DNA of 64,000 nucleotides from Diplonema japonicum. Lineage: Eukaryota > Euglenozoa > Diplonemea > Diplonemida > Diplonemidae. Below the pieces are notes generated by a model. The model saw only the letters and a list, made by a program, of their open reading frames with translations. It searched no databases and was not told the DNA's origin. Made by a program: the position numbers and the translations under genes. Position 1 is the stretch's first letter. Every line of letters begins with the position of its first letter. The stretch lies in contig OZ025661.1 of NCBI GenBank assembly GCA_964019335.1, positions 648,001-712,000 on the forward strand, in the 5' to 3' direction. This document shows, one piece after another, positions 10,703 to 20,313 of the stretch.

Positions 10703-11690
10703 CTATTCTAGCCCAGATTTAGCTTGCGTTTCACACCTCTCTGTGGAGGGGGTCCGGGGGTCTATCAGTGAGATTCTGGTACTTGTCGGTGTTTCGGGCT
10801 CCTGAAGATCATCCTCGGTGATGTCTTCGTTCAGGTGGTAAAGCCGAAAGCAAGGTGTGGAATAGAGGCACTTGTCACAGGTGGAACATTAGCCAGAGGA
10901 CCTTTTAAGACCCATGCAATGATGGACTACGCACCTATTATGCTAATTTTCGCAAGAAAATGCTCTTTGATGCGGTCAAACCTTACATCCTTCGAGTCTT
11001 GTGGTCTCGATGGTGCAGGTTCTTTGGCCATGCATTTACAGAGGCCGTGCGATGCATTCTTCCAGTTCATTGAACTTGATGGAGGAATTGACGCTCTTCG
11101 CAAGTACCCAGCAGTTGAAGAGGCTTTTATCAAGCAGGAACCTTAATAGTTTCATCTGCCACCGGCGGCTTTGGACTACCTTGTGTTGCGTTGGGTGGCA
11201 GCGTCGTTCCCATCTACACCCCCCCATAAGGTTTGAACGACTTTTGGATGGGAAAGGCGACCCTGGACTTTTTCTTTGCCTTGCCGACCCATCTTTGACA
11301 AGTGGCGGTCATCTTTGGCTTGAAAGGGAGTGTGCTCAGGAGGCAGGAGTGTGCTCAGGAGGCAGCCACAAAAAAAAGTGCATGCTGGGCCTGTTTCAAT
11401 GGAACACACAGAACTCTCCCTTTTCATCACCTGCCCCCGTTCCTTGATAGTCCGGGAGGCCTTTCCCCAACGTTGCATCACAGCTTCCAGCGGGCCTTGT
11501 AGAGTTTGTCATGCCGGGCTGATCTCATCTCGATCAGGGTCCCGGGATGGGTCCTTGCACAGATATATGTTTCCAAAGAACAGCTCAAACTGGTTTCCGG
11601 ACATGACGCGCGCAAACCCCTGAGTATGCATAATGGAGTCAGGATCGGTTTTCCAGTAGTCACGGAAGTTGGGACGGATGGTGAGTCCAT
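10703..11690 (-). pseudogene. Degenerate antisense piggyBac transposase remnant
   Basis: Read on the minus strand, several frames together show the C-terminal half of a piggyBac (DDE_Tnp_1_7) transposase. In order from high to low coordinate there is a KxRG(Q/E)...LLST-like block (~11400), WGGVDGND matching the family's MGGVD third catalytic Asp (~11225), RRWQMKLLRFLLDKSLFNCW matching the RS..WW..(F/L)..LD...(V/A)W helix (~11180), and a terminal cysteine-rich domain C-x2-C-x2-CLYSTPCFRLYH (~10830-10890) ending at a stop at 10703-10705. Frameshifts separate these blocks and the N-terminal half with the first catalytic residues is missing. A TTAA preceded by CGGG at 11772-11775 may mark one original end. 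Confidence 0.72.
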
Positions 11691-11803
11691 GGGTCGTGGG
11701 GACGAAAAAGTACTTAGAGGAAAAAACGATTTTTCAAAACGACAAATATTTGCGCCTTGGAGTGTTACGGGTTAAAAGAAAAAAATATCAAAACAAGAGC
11801 ACG

Positions 11804-11849
<46 letters not shown>

Positions 11850-11852
<3 letters not shown>

Positions 11853-12389
11853 TCTCTCAAGAGGTCATCTGACGCGGCGAATGCTGAGGTTGTGGAGGTG
11901 GTGTCTGACATCTCGAAGAAAATCGATGACTTCATCTCTGCGGTGGCGGTGCTGAAGGATCTGGAGGAGAAGCCTGACCGCATCAAGGACGAGGTGGAGA
12001 ATGCCGAGAGGGAGAAGCACGCAAGGATGGACGCCTTCGACAGGAAGATGGAGGAGCACGAGCTGATGACGATCCAGGAGATCCTCAGGAAGCAAAACAA
12101 GGAGTCCATCGACCTCGAGGAGTACAAGGAGCTCCAGGCCCTCCAGGTGAGGGAGGACGCCGACACCCGTGAGACCAAGAAGCGCAAGTTCGAAGCCGAC
12201 GTCTCCGACAAGGTGAAGACAGAGCTTCAGCTGAAGGAGCTCCAGTACACCAAGAAGTTCGCAGAGGCCACCGCGAAGGAGGCATCCTTCACCACCGAGA
12301 AGAATATGCTCTACATGACCATCGAATCCCTCAGAGCTGAGATCGAGTCGCAGAAGAAACTCACTTCTGAGCTGGCTCTCCGCAAGTGA
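11850..12389 (+). CDS. Coiled-coil protein, copy 2 of an identical pair
   Basis: Identical to 9198-9737 across all 540 nt. The start codon is the end of a 38-nt A-tract (11813-11850). Because flanks have diverged while silent sites have not, either duplication was recent with fast-changing flanks or gene conversion keeps the copies equal. A piggyBac relic on the opposite strand lies between the copies. 179 aa, coiled coil, function unknown. Confidence 0.85.
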
Positions 12390-13196
12390 GAAAAAAAAAT
12401 TAGATTTTTAGAAGGAAAACATACCCCTCCCCCCTTCCAGGATCCAAAGCTACCTTATTATCTTATATTTCCTTTTGGGTTCCTAAGGGTGAGAAGGGGT
12501 TTAAAAAAAAAAGTGTGTGGAAAAAGAAGAAAACAAAGTATTTTCTTCTTTTTTTCCCCTCCCCCCTTCCCCCCTCTTCCCCCGCCATCGTTTTTTTTTT
12601 TTTTTCCCGTTTTTTTTATTTTTTTTATTTCCTCTCTATTTTATCCCCGCGCCCCCCCATCTTCCCCGTTTTAATTTTTTTTATTTATTTTTTTCTCTCT
12701 CTCCTGTGGGGGTGGCGATGTTTCCCCACCAAAAAAGTGGGGAGGGAGGGAAAAAAAAAAAAAAAAAAAAAAAACACACACACACTAGAAAACACCTATG
12801 GGGTACACCGTGCACAGCGGCACTGGGAAAAGAGTAGTAGGCCATGGGTCAGGCTCATGTATGTGACTTTCTTGCTAGGGTGGGAGAGAGAAGGGGTGTA
12901 CAATACAAACAAAACAGTATCCGGCATTGCCCTGCCGGACTGTGGTAGAGCGTGTGACGCCTCATTCATGTCACCGCCGCCAATCACCTATGGAGGCCAC
13001 CTGATGACCCTTCCAAAACTCTGGATGCATTCAGACCCATCTCCAAGCCTGAAAAGCGGGCTCAGCAGCACTCACCCCAACGCAGATATTACCTGTTGAG
13101 ACGGGTGCGGGATTTGTAAACATTTACACCAATTTTTTTTTTTTCTTTTTTTCTCTTTTCAAAAAAAAAAAATTGACAGGAAGGGGGGGAAAAAAA
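12390..13196. other. Intergenic: low complexity plus ~330 bp of unique DNA
   Basis: 12390-12780 is homopolymer-rich. 12785-13115 is non-repetitive, GC-balanced and contains short open frames on both strands, but no domain or RNA is recognised; it may be a decayed gene or transposon piece. The last 70 bp return to T- and A-runs before the next ATG. Confidence 0.5.
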
Positions 13197-13901
13197 ATGT
13201 TCGGAGGTGTACTCGATCCAACGGCGATTCTGTGCCTCATGTGCGTGGTGATACCAGCGGTTAAGGAACCAGACACTACTTACGAGGAGAGGCTTTCCTT
13301 CGCGACCGATCCCTTGGTCGTGGGAACGTTCTTGAGCATGGTGCTGTTTTCATTGTTTGTGAGGTGGCAAGGATGCGTGGAGCTCAGCGCAAAGGACAGA
13401 CGCAAGGCCAGGTGGTACCTGTGGAACGGGTTCGTGATCCACTTTTTGATGGACGGGTGCGTGGGGGGGTTGGGCCAGGTCCCACTCCTCCTTAAACAGT
13501 ACCTGGCAGTGGACCCTCGTTATGCCAGCGTGGCCACCAGCGGTTCCTACTCAGTACCAGTGGTAATTGCTTTGCTCGAAATGTCCATTTGGGCTCCTCT
13601 ATGTCTTCTGTCGTATTACAGCATGCGACGCGGGTTGACGTGGTCCCCTGCAGTGCAGCTTCTTACCTCGGCGCTGCACCTTGTCGGGACCATCGCCTTC
13701 GTGCTGCCTGAGGTGCTCGAAGGCTTCCCAAACATAGTGACGGACCCCAATCTCGAGTTCACGATGCACCACATTACTTACTTTTGGTTCGGGTTCGGGC
13801 TGAACGTGCTTTGGATCGTGGTGCCTCTTCTGTACATGAAGGACGCGTTCGTCCTGTGCTGTAAGGGGTTGGAGCACCGTGCAACTGTTAAGAGAGAGTG
13901 A
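13197..13901 (+). CDS. Emopamil-binding protein (EXPERA) family membrane protein, tandem copy 1
   Basis: 234 aa with about five membrane segments. The EBP hallmarks are present: a WYLWNGF..H helix, an E-x-x-IWAPL helix, and HHITYFWFGFGLNVLWIVVP, matching the family's YFWF..F..N.LW..LP element. In EBP the H-x3-E pair protonates the sterol; here the pair reads HFLMD, with Asp in place of Glu. By family the role is delta8-delta7 sterol isomerisation or sterol binding in the endoplasmic reticulum. It is followed 187 bp later by a clear paralogue in the same orientation. A 50-bp repeat copy lies just after the stop. The start is the ATG after an A-run; the first five residues match those of the paralogue in style (VLDPTAI). 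Confidence 0.82.
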   Translation: MFGGVLDPTAILCLMCVVIPAVKEPDTTYEERLSFATDPLVVGTFLSMVLFSLFVRWQGCVELSAKDRRKARWYLWNGFVIHFLMDGCVGGLGQVPLLLKQYLAVDPRYASVATSGSYSVPVVIALLEMSIWAPLCLLSYYSMRRGLTWSPAVQLLTSALHLVGTIAFVLPEVLEGFPNIVTDPNLEFTMHHITYFWFGFGLNVLWIVVPLLYMKDAFVLCCKGLEHRATVKRE

Positions 13902-13928
13902 ATGGGATTACAAAAGAAGAAAAAAAAA

Positions 13929-13978
13929 ATGATTTTATAACCATATCCGTTCACGAACCAACGTCATAACGAATTACA
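13929..13978. repeat. Inverted-arm repeat, copy A (internally deleted)
   Basis: Begins ATGATTTTATAACCATAT and ends GTCATAACGAATTA, the outer parts of the longer copies at 19881 and 25201, with most of the interior missing. It sits 28 bp after a stop codon. Confidence 0.65.
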
Positions 13979-14087
13979 TATTTTCTTTTTTTAATATTTT
14001 CTTTTGCAATTTGGTGTTAAGTGTCATACAGAAGGGGAAAAAAAAAAAGAAAAAAAGAAAGGAAAAAAAAAAAAAAAAAAAAAAAAA

Positions 14088-14768
14088 ATGATGCAATCCG
14101 TGCTGGATCCCACCGCCATCTTCTGTTTCTTCTGCATCCTGATACCAATGTACAAGGAGCCGGAAACAACCGACGCTGACAGGGTGGCATTTCTTTCCGA
14201 CCCGGCGTTCTTCTGCCCGCTTCTGGTGATCATGTTGGCGGCACTGGTTACCAGGGGTCAAGGGGTCAAGGTAGATGATAAAAGAGCTCGTGCTAGGTGG
14301 TACCTGTGGAACGCTGGTGTGATCCACGGCATGATGGATGGGCTGGTAGGGGCATTCGGCCAGCTCCCCATATTCGCCAAGCAGTACGCGATTCTTGATA
14401 AGAGGTTTGGAAATGGTGAAGTTACAGTGCCTGTTGTAGTGGGGATGCTGGAAATCTTCATATGGGCACCTCTGTGCCTGCTTACGTACAACGCGATCCG
14501 CCGTGGATTGCCTTCCGCTGCCCCCTTGGAGCTTATCACTTCTACGTGCCATATCGTTGGTACAATTGCTTTCATCACCCCCGAGTTCCTTGAAGGCTTT
14601 CCGAACATCGTGACCGACTTCAACTTTGAGTTCACCCTCCACCACATCGTGTACTTCTGGTTCGGTTTCCTGGTTAATTTCTTATGGATCTTCCTGCCCC
14701 TCTACCTCATGGTGGAGCCTTATAACACTTGCTGCGCTGCTTTGAGCAAGCACCAAAAAACAGAGTAA
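14088..14768 (+). CDS. Emopamil-binding protein (EXPERA) family membrane protein, tandem copy 2
   Basis: 226 aa, clearly paralogous to 13197-13901 over its full length. Shared blocks include VLDPTAI, ARWYLWN..VIH..MDG, IWAPLCLL, PE(V/F)LEGFPNIVTD and the YFWFGF..N.LW..(V/L)PL segment. The proton-relay pair again reads H-x3-D. A 26-nt A-tract (14063-14088) runs into the first of two adjacent ATGs. By family it should be a sterol isomerase or sterol-binding protein of the endoplasmic reticulum; two tandem copies may have different substrates. Confidence 0.82.
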   Translation: MMQSVLDPTAIFCFFCILIPMYKEPETTDADRVAFLSDPAFFCPLLVIMLAALVTRGQGVKVDDKRARARWYLWNAGVIHGMMDGLVGAFGQLPIFAKQYAILDKRFGNGEVTVPVVVGMLEIFIWAPLCLLTYNAIRRGLPSAAPLELITSTCHIVGTIAFITPEFLEGFPNIVTDFNFEFTLHHIVYFWFGFLVNFLWIFLPLYLMVEPYNTCCAALSKHQKTE

Positions 14769-15149
14769 AGAAAAAAGAAAAAGAAAAAAAGGGGGGGGGG
14801 GGAAGCAAGGAAATTCGGGCTTCAAGCCATGTTTCCTTTGTCCCCCCCCCCCCCCCCCCCCCCCCTGCCTCCCTCTTTTTTTTAAATTATGGCGGGAATT
14901 TTTTATGTTCTGTAATGCCAAAAAAAAAGGAAGAAAGAAGAAGAGGAAATAAGAAGGGACATCTCTCTCTTTTTTTTTCCCTTTTTTGTCCACAACAACA
15001 ACAACACGCAACACCCTTCTTCTTCTTTTTTTTCCTTTTTTTTTTTCTCTCTCTCTCTTTTTTCCCTATTCTTCCCCACTCATCCAATTTTTTTCTACTT
15101 CACAAACAAAACAAAACAAAAAAAAAAAAAAATAGGACCACACACGCAC

Positions 15150-15192
<43 letters not shown>

Positions 15193-15194
15193 AA
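14769..15194. other. Intergenic low-complexity DNA
   Basis: G-, C-, T- and A-runs with no coding-like frame. A 41-nt A-tract (15151-15191) ends four bases before the next ATG. Confidence 0.8.
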
Positions 15195-17030
15195 ATGCAA
15201 GAAAGCCTGGAAGAGGCCCGTTCAGCGCACCAAACGCTTGTCAAGGAACTGCTGAGCAAGCAAAAATGCGGGAGGCACGTCGTGGCCGCGGCGGGGGGCA
15301 GGAACAGGTTCAGGACAGGCGGGGATAGGTACGAGCAAGCGTTGGAAGACTTGAAACAGGCCATGCTGGACACACCGGGTGCGGTGACAGAGGTAGCAAC
15401 ACATCAACAACAACAACAAGCACACCCCAAACGGCATAAGGCCGCACTACACGCAGCAGGGCGCTACGAGCGGGCCGTGCAGAGACTCAAAGCAATCTCC
15501 ATCGAGACGCCTGGTGCAGTCCTCGTCGATGACGCCACTGGTGCCGCCACCATAAGACCTATCAACACCAATATCGCCAGCAACACCCCATCGTCCGCAT
15601 CTTCCTCAACCGTCCCTTCCCCCATTTCCCTCCTCCCGCTTAGAACGCTGTCTACCCCTATGAAAAAATCCCCGAAATCCGGGGTTTCCTGGACGGAAAG
15701 AGACAGTTTCTACGAGGCGAAGACACGGGAGAGAGAGGAGCGTTCCAAGGCGCGACGGTTGCAACGGGAGACCCGGCACGAAAGGGTTAGAACAGCGGTG
15801 TTGACATCGCCGCCGTACCCGATTGCAGCTGCAGCAACACCGGAGGACACACCGTTGGTTGAGTTTGATAGTCCGCGTAACTTATTCTTCAAGAGTATCG
15901 AAGATGTTGTTAGGGAGGAGGAGCGTGACAGGGAAGCCGTAGCAACCGAGGAACTCGTCCGGATGCTCAAAATCGAGCAAAGCGACCCTCAGGAGATCGT
16001 TAGCCTCGCACAGGAACTCTCGCGAAAACGCTCCTGGCAGCTTTTAATGGAAGCAGAAAGAGAGAAGGAAGCGAAACGAGAAGACGAGCATCGTGCTGAA
16101 CAGCTACGCTGGGAGACCGTTCGCGAGGCCGTCTGGGAAGAATCGACAGTACGCGGGTTCTTCCTCTCGGACGAGATGGAGCTTCGGCAAGAAATTCTCG
16201 AAGCACGCAACCTCCACAGCTTTGAGGACGATCCGTACATCCTCCTCAACAAGGAGGCGAATTGCTCACGAGAAGAAATACAAATCGAATTTCTCACCAG
16301 CCTGACCAATCTACGCCTCTCCTCGATAACACAGGTGGAACACAATGCGAGACACACCATCGAATCTGATTTTACAAAAGGTGTCGAAGGGTTCAAAACT
16401 GTCTATCTGAACAGTTTGAAATTCGCGATGAACGCTATAGAAGAAGCATCCAGCAGAGCTAGGAATGTCAGACAAGAATCTATCGCCCACGCCATGCTTC
16501 TTTCCGAAGCAGGAAGCAGTTTATTGAAGCTTGTGAATCGCATGCAATGGTTGACTAACTGTGCCGAAGTAGATTCCCGGTTTCAGGTTGAGACAGAAGA
16601 GGAGGTTCAGTGGAAAGAGGTTACATATAACCACCCAGTTTCATTCTCTGTGGTCAGATGGACCTTGAAGGTGATGTCGGAGCAATCTGAGAAAAACTGT
16701 CTGAGCCTGTCAACAGAAGCTTTCGATGATGGTGAGCTCATCGCCGGGCTCGAGGGCGAACATCGAGAGACTATCTACGAGCTCTTCTCGCATTCCGTTG
16801 CTATGATGCACAGGGAGGCGCAGAACAGGAAGCGGTCGGCGATCGCGGAGGCGATCTCCCTGGCGAAAGAGACCCAGGAACAGTTGAAGGCCGCAGGGGT
16901 TTCCACACCGCGAACCAAACAGCCTCTGAAACACGCGTCGAAAACGGGCGTGAAAAAATCTGCAGGCCTACCAACGGCCGGGAAACGAGGAACAACTGCT
17001 GCAAAGAAAAAAAGCAGCAGGAAAGGATGA
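15195..17030 (+). CDS. Uncharacterised coiled-coil-rich protein
   Basis: A single exon of 611 aa. Near the N-terminus two short repeats are visible: RYEQALEDLKQAMLDTPGAV and RYERAVQRLKAISIETPGAV, about 45 residues apart, with a Gln-run between them. A low-complexity Ser/Pro segment follows (~130-155), then long charged helices (about 170-330) predicted to form coiled coil, a middle helical domain, and a Lys-rich tail (KKKSSRKG) that could bind nucleic acid or microtubules. No catalytic motif is seen. The ATG follows a 41-nt A-tract and the spacer CAA. Confidence 0.75.
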   Translation: MQESLEEARSAHQTLVKELLSKQKCGRHVVAAAGGRNRFRTGGDRYEQALEDLKQAMLDTPGAVTEVATHQQQQQAHPKRHKAALHAAGRYERAVQRLKAISIETPGAVLVDDATGAATIRPINTNIASNTPSSASSSTVPSPISLLPLRTLSTPMKKSPKSGVSWTERDSFYEAKTREREERSKARRLQRETRHERVRTAVLTSPPYPIAAAATPEDTPLVEFDSPRNLFFKSIEDVVREEERDREAVATEELVRMLKIEQSDPQEIVSLAQELSRKRSWQLLMEAEREKEAKREDEHRAEQLRWETVREAVWEESTVRGFFLSDEMELRQEILEARNLHSFEDDPYILLNKEANCSREEIQIEFLTSLTNLRLSSITQVEHNARHTIESDFTKGVEGFKTVYLNSLKFAMNAIEEASSRARNVRQESIAHAMLLSEAGSSLLKLVNRMQWLTNCAEVDSRFQVETEEEVQWKEVTYNHPVSFSVVRWTLKVMSEQSEKNCLSLSTEAFDDGELIAGLEGEHRETIYELFSHSVAMMHREAQNRKRSAIAEAISLAKETQEQLKAAGVSTPRTKQPLKHASKTGVKKSAGLPTAGKRGTTAAKKKSSRKG

Positions 17031-17138
17031 CAAAATTTTTTTTGGTCCCCCCTCATTTTTTATGGTACTTTTTTTATTCGTATTTTTTTGCTTTTTTCCA
17101 CGGGGGGGGGGGGGGGAAAGGGAAAAGGGGGTGAAAAA

Positions 17139-17849
17139 ATGGAAACCGATACCGAAATAGGAAGCCTCCTGCGGAAAGTGGTGGAACAGACGCATGGCAG
17201 CGGTACTGTGGGAACAAGAATGGTGTTGAGGGAAGTGATGGCAGCTTGCGACGAGGAGCTGCGGAGACTGGACGCGGCGCAGGCTCAAGGCGTGGAGGAC
17301 GAGAGAATCTCACCCATAAGAGACCTGAGGAAAAGATTCGAGCTGCAGCATTCGCAAAGAAGCCCTGTAAGACCCTCTTCCCCACCACCCCCACAGGTGG
17401 GGTACCACTCTTACGAAGAAGAAGAAGGAGCCGGTTCGGGTTCGAACCCTACAGCACCTGTCCTAATTGTCACATCTAGTGAAAAACATTCAATTGAGGG
17501 CGAGTACACTTTACTTCCTGAGCTCTTCAATAATTCACCCATGTGGGCCAACAAGACATGTAGGCTGTACTCCACACGGTCTGGGTATTGGATGCTGACA
17601 GCAGCGGAGCGCGGACCTGATAGGGATGTGGGGCTCATTGAATCTGTCAAGCCGCACAAAAACACACCCCCTCACCTCATTTCCCAATGGCAGGCCTACG
17701 AGAGAGGGTCATGGGTCGTCTCAAGCACATCCGTTTCGCTTCCGCCATCCAGTCACCACCACCACCACCACCACCATCCGGACGAAGGCCGTGGGCATTA
17801 CCCCACACCTCTTGGGGGGACACCTTCTCGTGTGCACCATATTTATTGA
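17139..17849 (+). CDS. Uncharacterised protein with a GEYxL..NxxPxW..LYS module and His-run
   Basis: 236 aa. Residues ~1-70 are helical. Residues ~118-200 form a beta-rich module: GEYTLLPELFNNSPMW, then CRLYSTRSGYWML. This resembles a recurrent domain in alveolate and other protist proteins in which a G-x-Y segment is followed by N(G/N)xPxW and LYS..G.W; the likeness is remembered, not searched. Eight consecutive His codons (mostly CAC) lie near the C-terminus. The start chosen is the ATG after GTGAAAAA; the upstream ATG would add a Gly run from a G-tract. The function is unknown. Confidence 0.65.
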   Translation: METDTEIGSLLRKVVEQTHGSGTVGTRMVLREVMAACDEELRRLDAAQAQGVEDERISPIRDLRKRFELQHSQRSPVRPSSPPPPQVGYHSYEEEEGAGSGSNPTAPVLIVTSSEKHSIEGEYTLLPELFNNSPMWANKTCRLYSTRSGYWMLTAAERGPDRDVGLIESVKPHKNTPPHLISQWQAYERGSWVVSSTSVSLPPSSHHHHHHHHPDEGRGHYPTPLGGTPSRVHHIY

Positions 17850-18357
17850 AAAGAACCTAGATTTTCAACTTTTTTTTGTTATCCCCTCTCCCCCCCATCT
17901 TGTTTTTTCACCCCCCTTTTTTTTTCTGTTGTACATTGTTGTTATATTTCTTATCGGGTGGGGATATGGTATAAAAAAAAACTTGTCGGGGGGGGGGGGG
18001 GGGGGTTTTGTCAGGCGTCCTGCCACAACCCTTAAATGTCTCTCTTTTTTTTTCTCTTTTCTTATTTTTTTCGCTCGAGTAAAAAAGGGGATGCTCACTG
18101 CTCACTGTGTCAAGTGATCAAACATACGTGATGAACATGTCACTGGTAGGAGCACGCTTCTTGCGGGTGGGTTTTAACTCTGTAGTAACTGCAAAAAGCG
18201 TTCCCACCTCTTTTTCGTATCTATTGCCGCTTCTTGGACAAGAGGCAAGTCGCTCTTTTTTTTTTTTTTTTTTTTTAAACCTCAGAACGCCTTTGACTGC
18301 ATTTTTTTTTTTTTTTTTTTTTTTTTTTGTAAAAAAAAAAAAAAAAGAAAGGAAGAG

Positions 18358-18395
<38 letters not shown>

Positions 18396-18398
<3 letters not shown>

Positions 18399-19592
18399 CC
18401 GTGCAAAGCCCTCGAGAATGGTTTCATAGTACGAGAGTTCGACCCTGAGAAGGACGACGAGGCCTGCAAGAGGTTGGAGGCTCACGCACAGATGAAAGCG
18501 GGGTACCTGCAGAAACTTTTATTCAAGGCACAACTGGTCATCAACGACCGCTACGCAACGAAGGTCAACCAGTACGACAACCACGCAATCTTCGTGGTGG
18601 ACAACGAGGAAGGAGAGGTTGTTGCGGCCGTGTGCCTTGGACTGAAAAACGTCACCCTCTACGGAAAACCTGCAACAGTAGGCTACCTCTTCGACCTCCG
18701 CGTCCACGAAAAAGCACAACGAAAAGGCCTCGGCGAGACCCTATCAAACAAAGCCGAACAATGGGCCTTCGACCAAGGCGCCACCATGATCTACCTAACA
18801 GTGAACAGCAACAACACAAGCGCGCTGTCTCTTTATGCAAAGCTTGGGTATTCCGTTGTTTCTTTGAGGGAACCCAGCAATTCACTTCTCGTTTTTTCAG
18901 CGCAGAATGCAAAGGGCGAGGTAGAGACTTACAAAGGCCGTGATGCGGTGGACATTCTCACACCGTACTTTGAATCTAGAGATATGTTTACTGGATTTGA
19001 GGGGCTTTTTAACTCGCCTTTTTACTACAAAACCCTTGTTGCACGCGACGAAAGTACAGACAGCTTCGCGTCTGTGTCGCTTTGGAACGGTTCCGCGTTG
19101 ACCGGGGTTTTGCTGTACAGAGTGGTGTTACCCTCGTGGGTGATCGGGTCGAGGGTGTTTCAGTACAGTACGTTTATCTTGGGTCTTTGGCTGTCGATTT
19201 GCTTCGGAAGCACGGCCTATGAAGAGTTCTCTTTACTGAACGGGGTGTTGTGTGTTGTGTTTCTTGCCGTGGTTCTTGTCGGTGCGTTTTTAAAGCACTC
19301 CTTGGACCCTGTCTTGTGTGCTCCAAAACAGCAGATACGATGCAGATGCTTCGCGCCGGTGTGCTCGGGTCCCAATGGCCACATTCTTCTCAAGCATGTT
19401 CTAGACCATGCGAAGGCCTTCGCCAAGCAACAAGGGTTTGCCGTGTTGATTTGCAACCTAGACCGAGACGACCCTGTGAGGGTTAGTTTCTCGCGGGGTG
19501 CTTACCGGACGCAGTTCCACGCCAAGATGCGGGATGGATCTGTCGCGCCCAGGTTTCAACCCGATAATTTTTTCGATCCGAGGGATATTTGA
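18396..19592 (+). CDS. GNAT N-acetyltransferase with C-terminal membrane segments (HLS1-like)
   Basis: 398 aa. The N-terminal GNAT fold (~10-165) has the acetyl-CoA pyrophosphate-binding motif QRKGLGETL (about residues 108-116), preceded by VGYLFDLRVH, and the later NNTSALSLYAKLGY typical of motif B. The layout LRV..RRKG(I/L)G ... N.aS..L(F/Y).KLGY resembles plant HOOKLESS1-type acetyltransferases. Around residues 245-300 two hydrophobic segments suggest membrane anchoring, and a second alpha/beta region follows, possibly a degenerate second GNAT lobe. It would transfer acetyl groups to an amine; the substrate is unknown. The ATG ends a 36-nt A-tract (18361-18396). Confidence 0.78.
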
Positions 19593-19975
19593 AAGAAATA
19601 GTACAGGGAGAAAAAAAAAAAGAAGAAAAAAAGAAGAAGAAAAAAATAAAATAAATATCTTCTACTCTACTTACCCACCCCCTCCGCCCTCTCTTTCTCT
19701 GACTATTGTCGAGACTTCAAAGAAGAAAAGAAGAAGGGAAAAAAAAAAGGGAAAAAAAAAGGGGGGCGGTGGAGCAACGTGGGAGAGGAACCCTCTTACC
19801 ACCCCCCCCTTTTTTTTCTTTTTTTTTCCCACCATCTCTCCCTCTCTCTCTCTCTTCATTTATCTTTCGAAAAAAAAAAAATGATTTTTATAACTATATG
19901 CAAAACTTGTGCCGAGCAAAAAAAAAAAAAAAAAAAACATTCGCAGCTTTTTTTAAAAAACCCTTTTTTTTTCTT

Positions 19976-20009
<34 letters not shown>

Positions 20010-20125
20010 CGTGCAAACAACAAAAAAACATATAGTCACAACGAAATATTTTTTCTCCCCCTTGCATCGTTCTCATTTCTTTCTTCCCTTTTTCTTTTTT
20101 TTTGGGGGGGGGACTGCCTACTTCC

Positions 20126-20168
<43 letters not shown>

Positions 20169-20313
20169 ACCAAAACACAGAGAAAAAAAAAACCCCCCAT
20201 GTTTTTTTCCCCCTTAGCTTCTGTTTCATTGTTCACGTTTTCAGCGACATAAAAAAAAAAAAATTACTTCTATCTACCCCCGAGGTGGCAAAAAAAAAAA
20301 AAAAGAAAAAAAA
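19593..20313. other. Intergenic low-complexity DNA containing an inverted-arm repeat
   Basis: Homopolymer-rich throughout; the only structured part is the repeat copy at 19881-20050. No gene is seen. Confidence 0.75.
19881..20050. repeat. Inverted-arm repeat, copy B (expanded by homopolymers)
   Basis: The left arm starts ATGATTTTTATAACTATATG and contains TTGTGCCGAGCAAAA; the right arm reads TTTTGCTCGTGCAAACAAC and then CATATAGTCACAACGAA. The order and sequence match copy C at 25201 with longer A- and T-runs inside. The arms are imperfect inverted repeats of each other. Confidence 0.75.

Noticed and set aside
17755-17778. Eight-histidine run as a cloning tag or vector contamination
   Set aside because: It is inside a natural-looking frame of Ser/Pro/His-rich sequence with no vector sequence nearby; a CAC microsatellite explains it.
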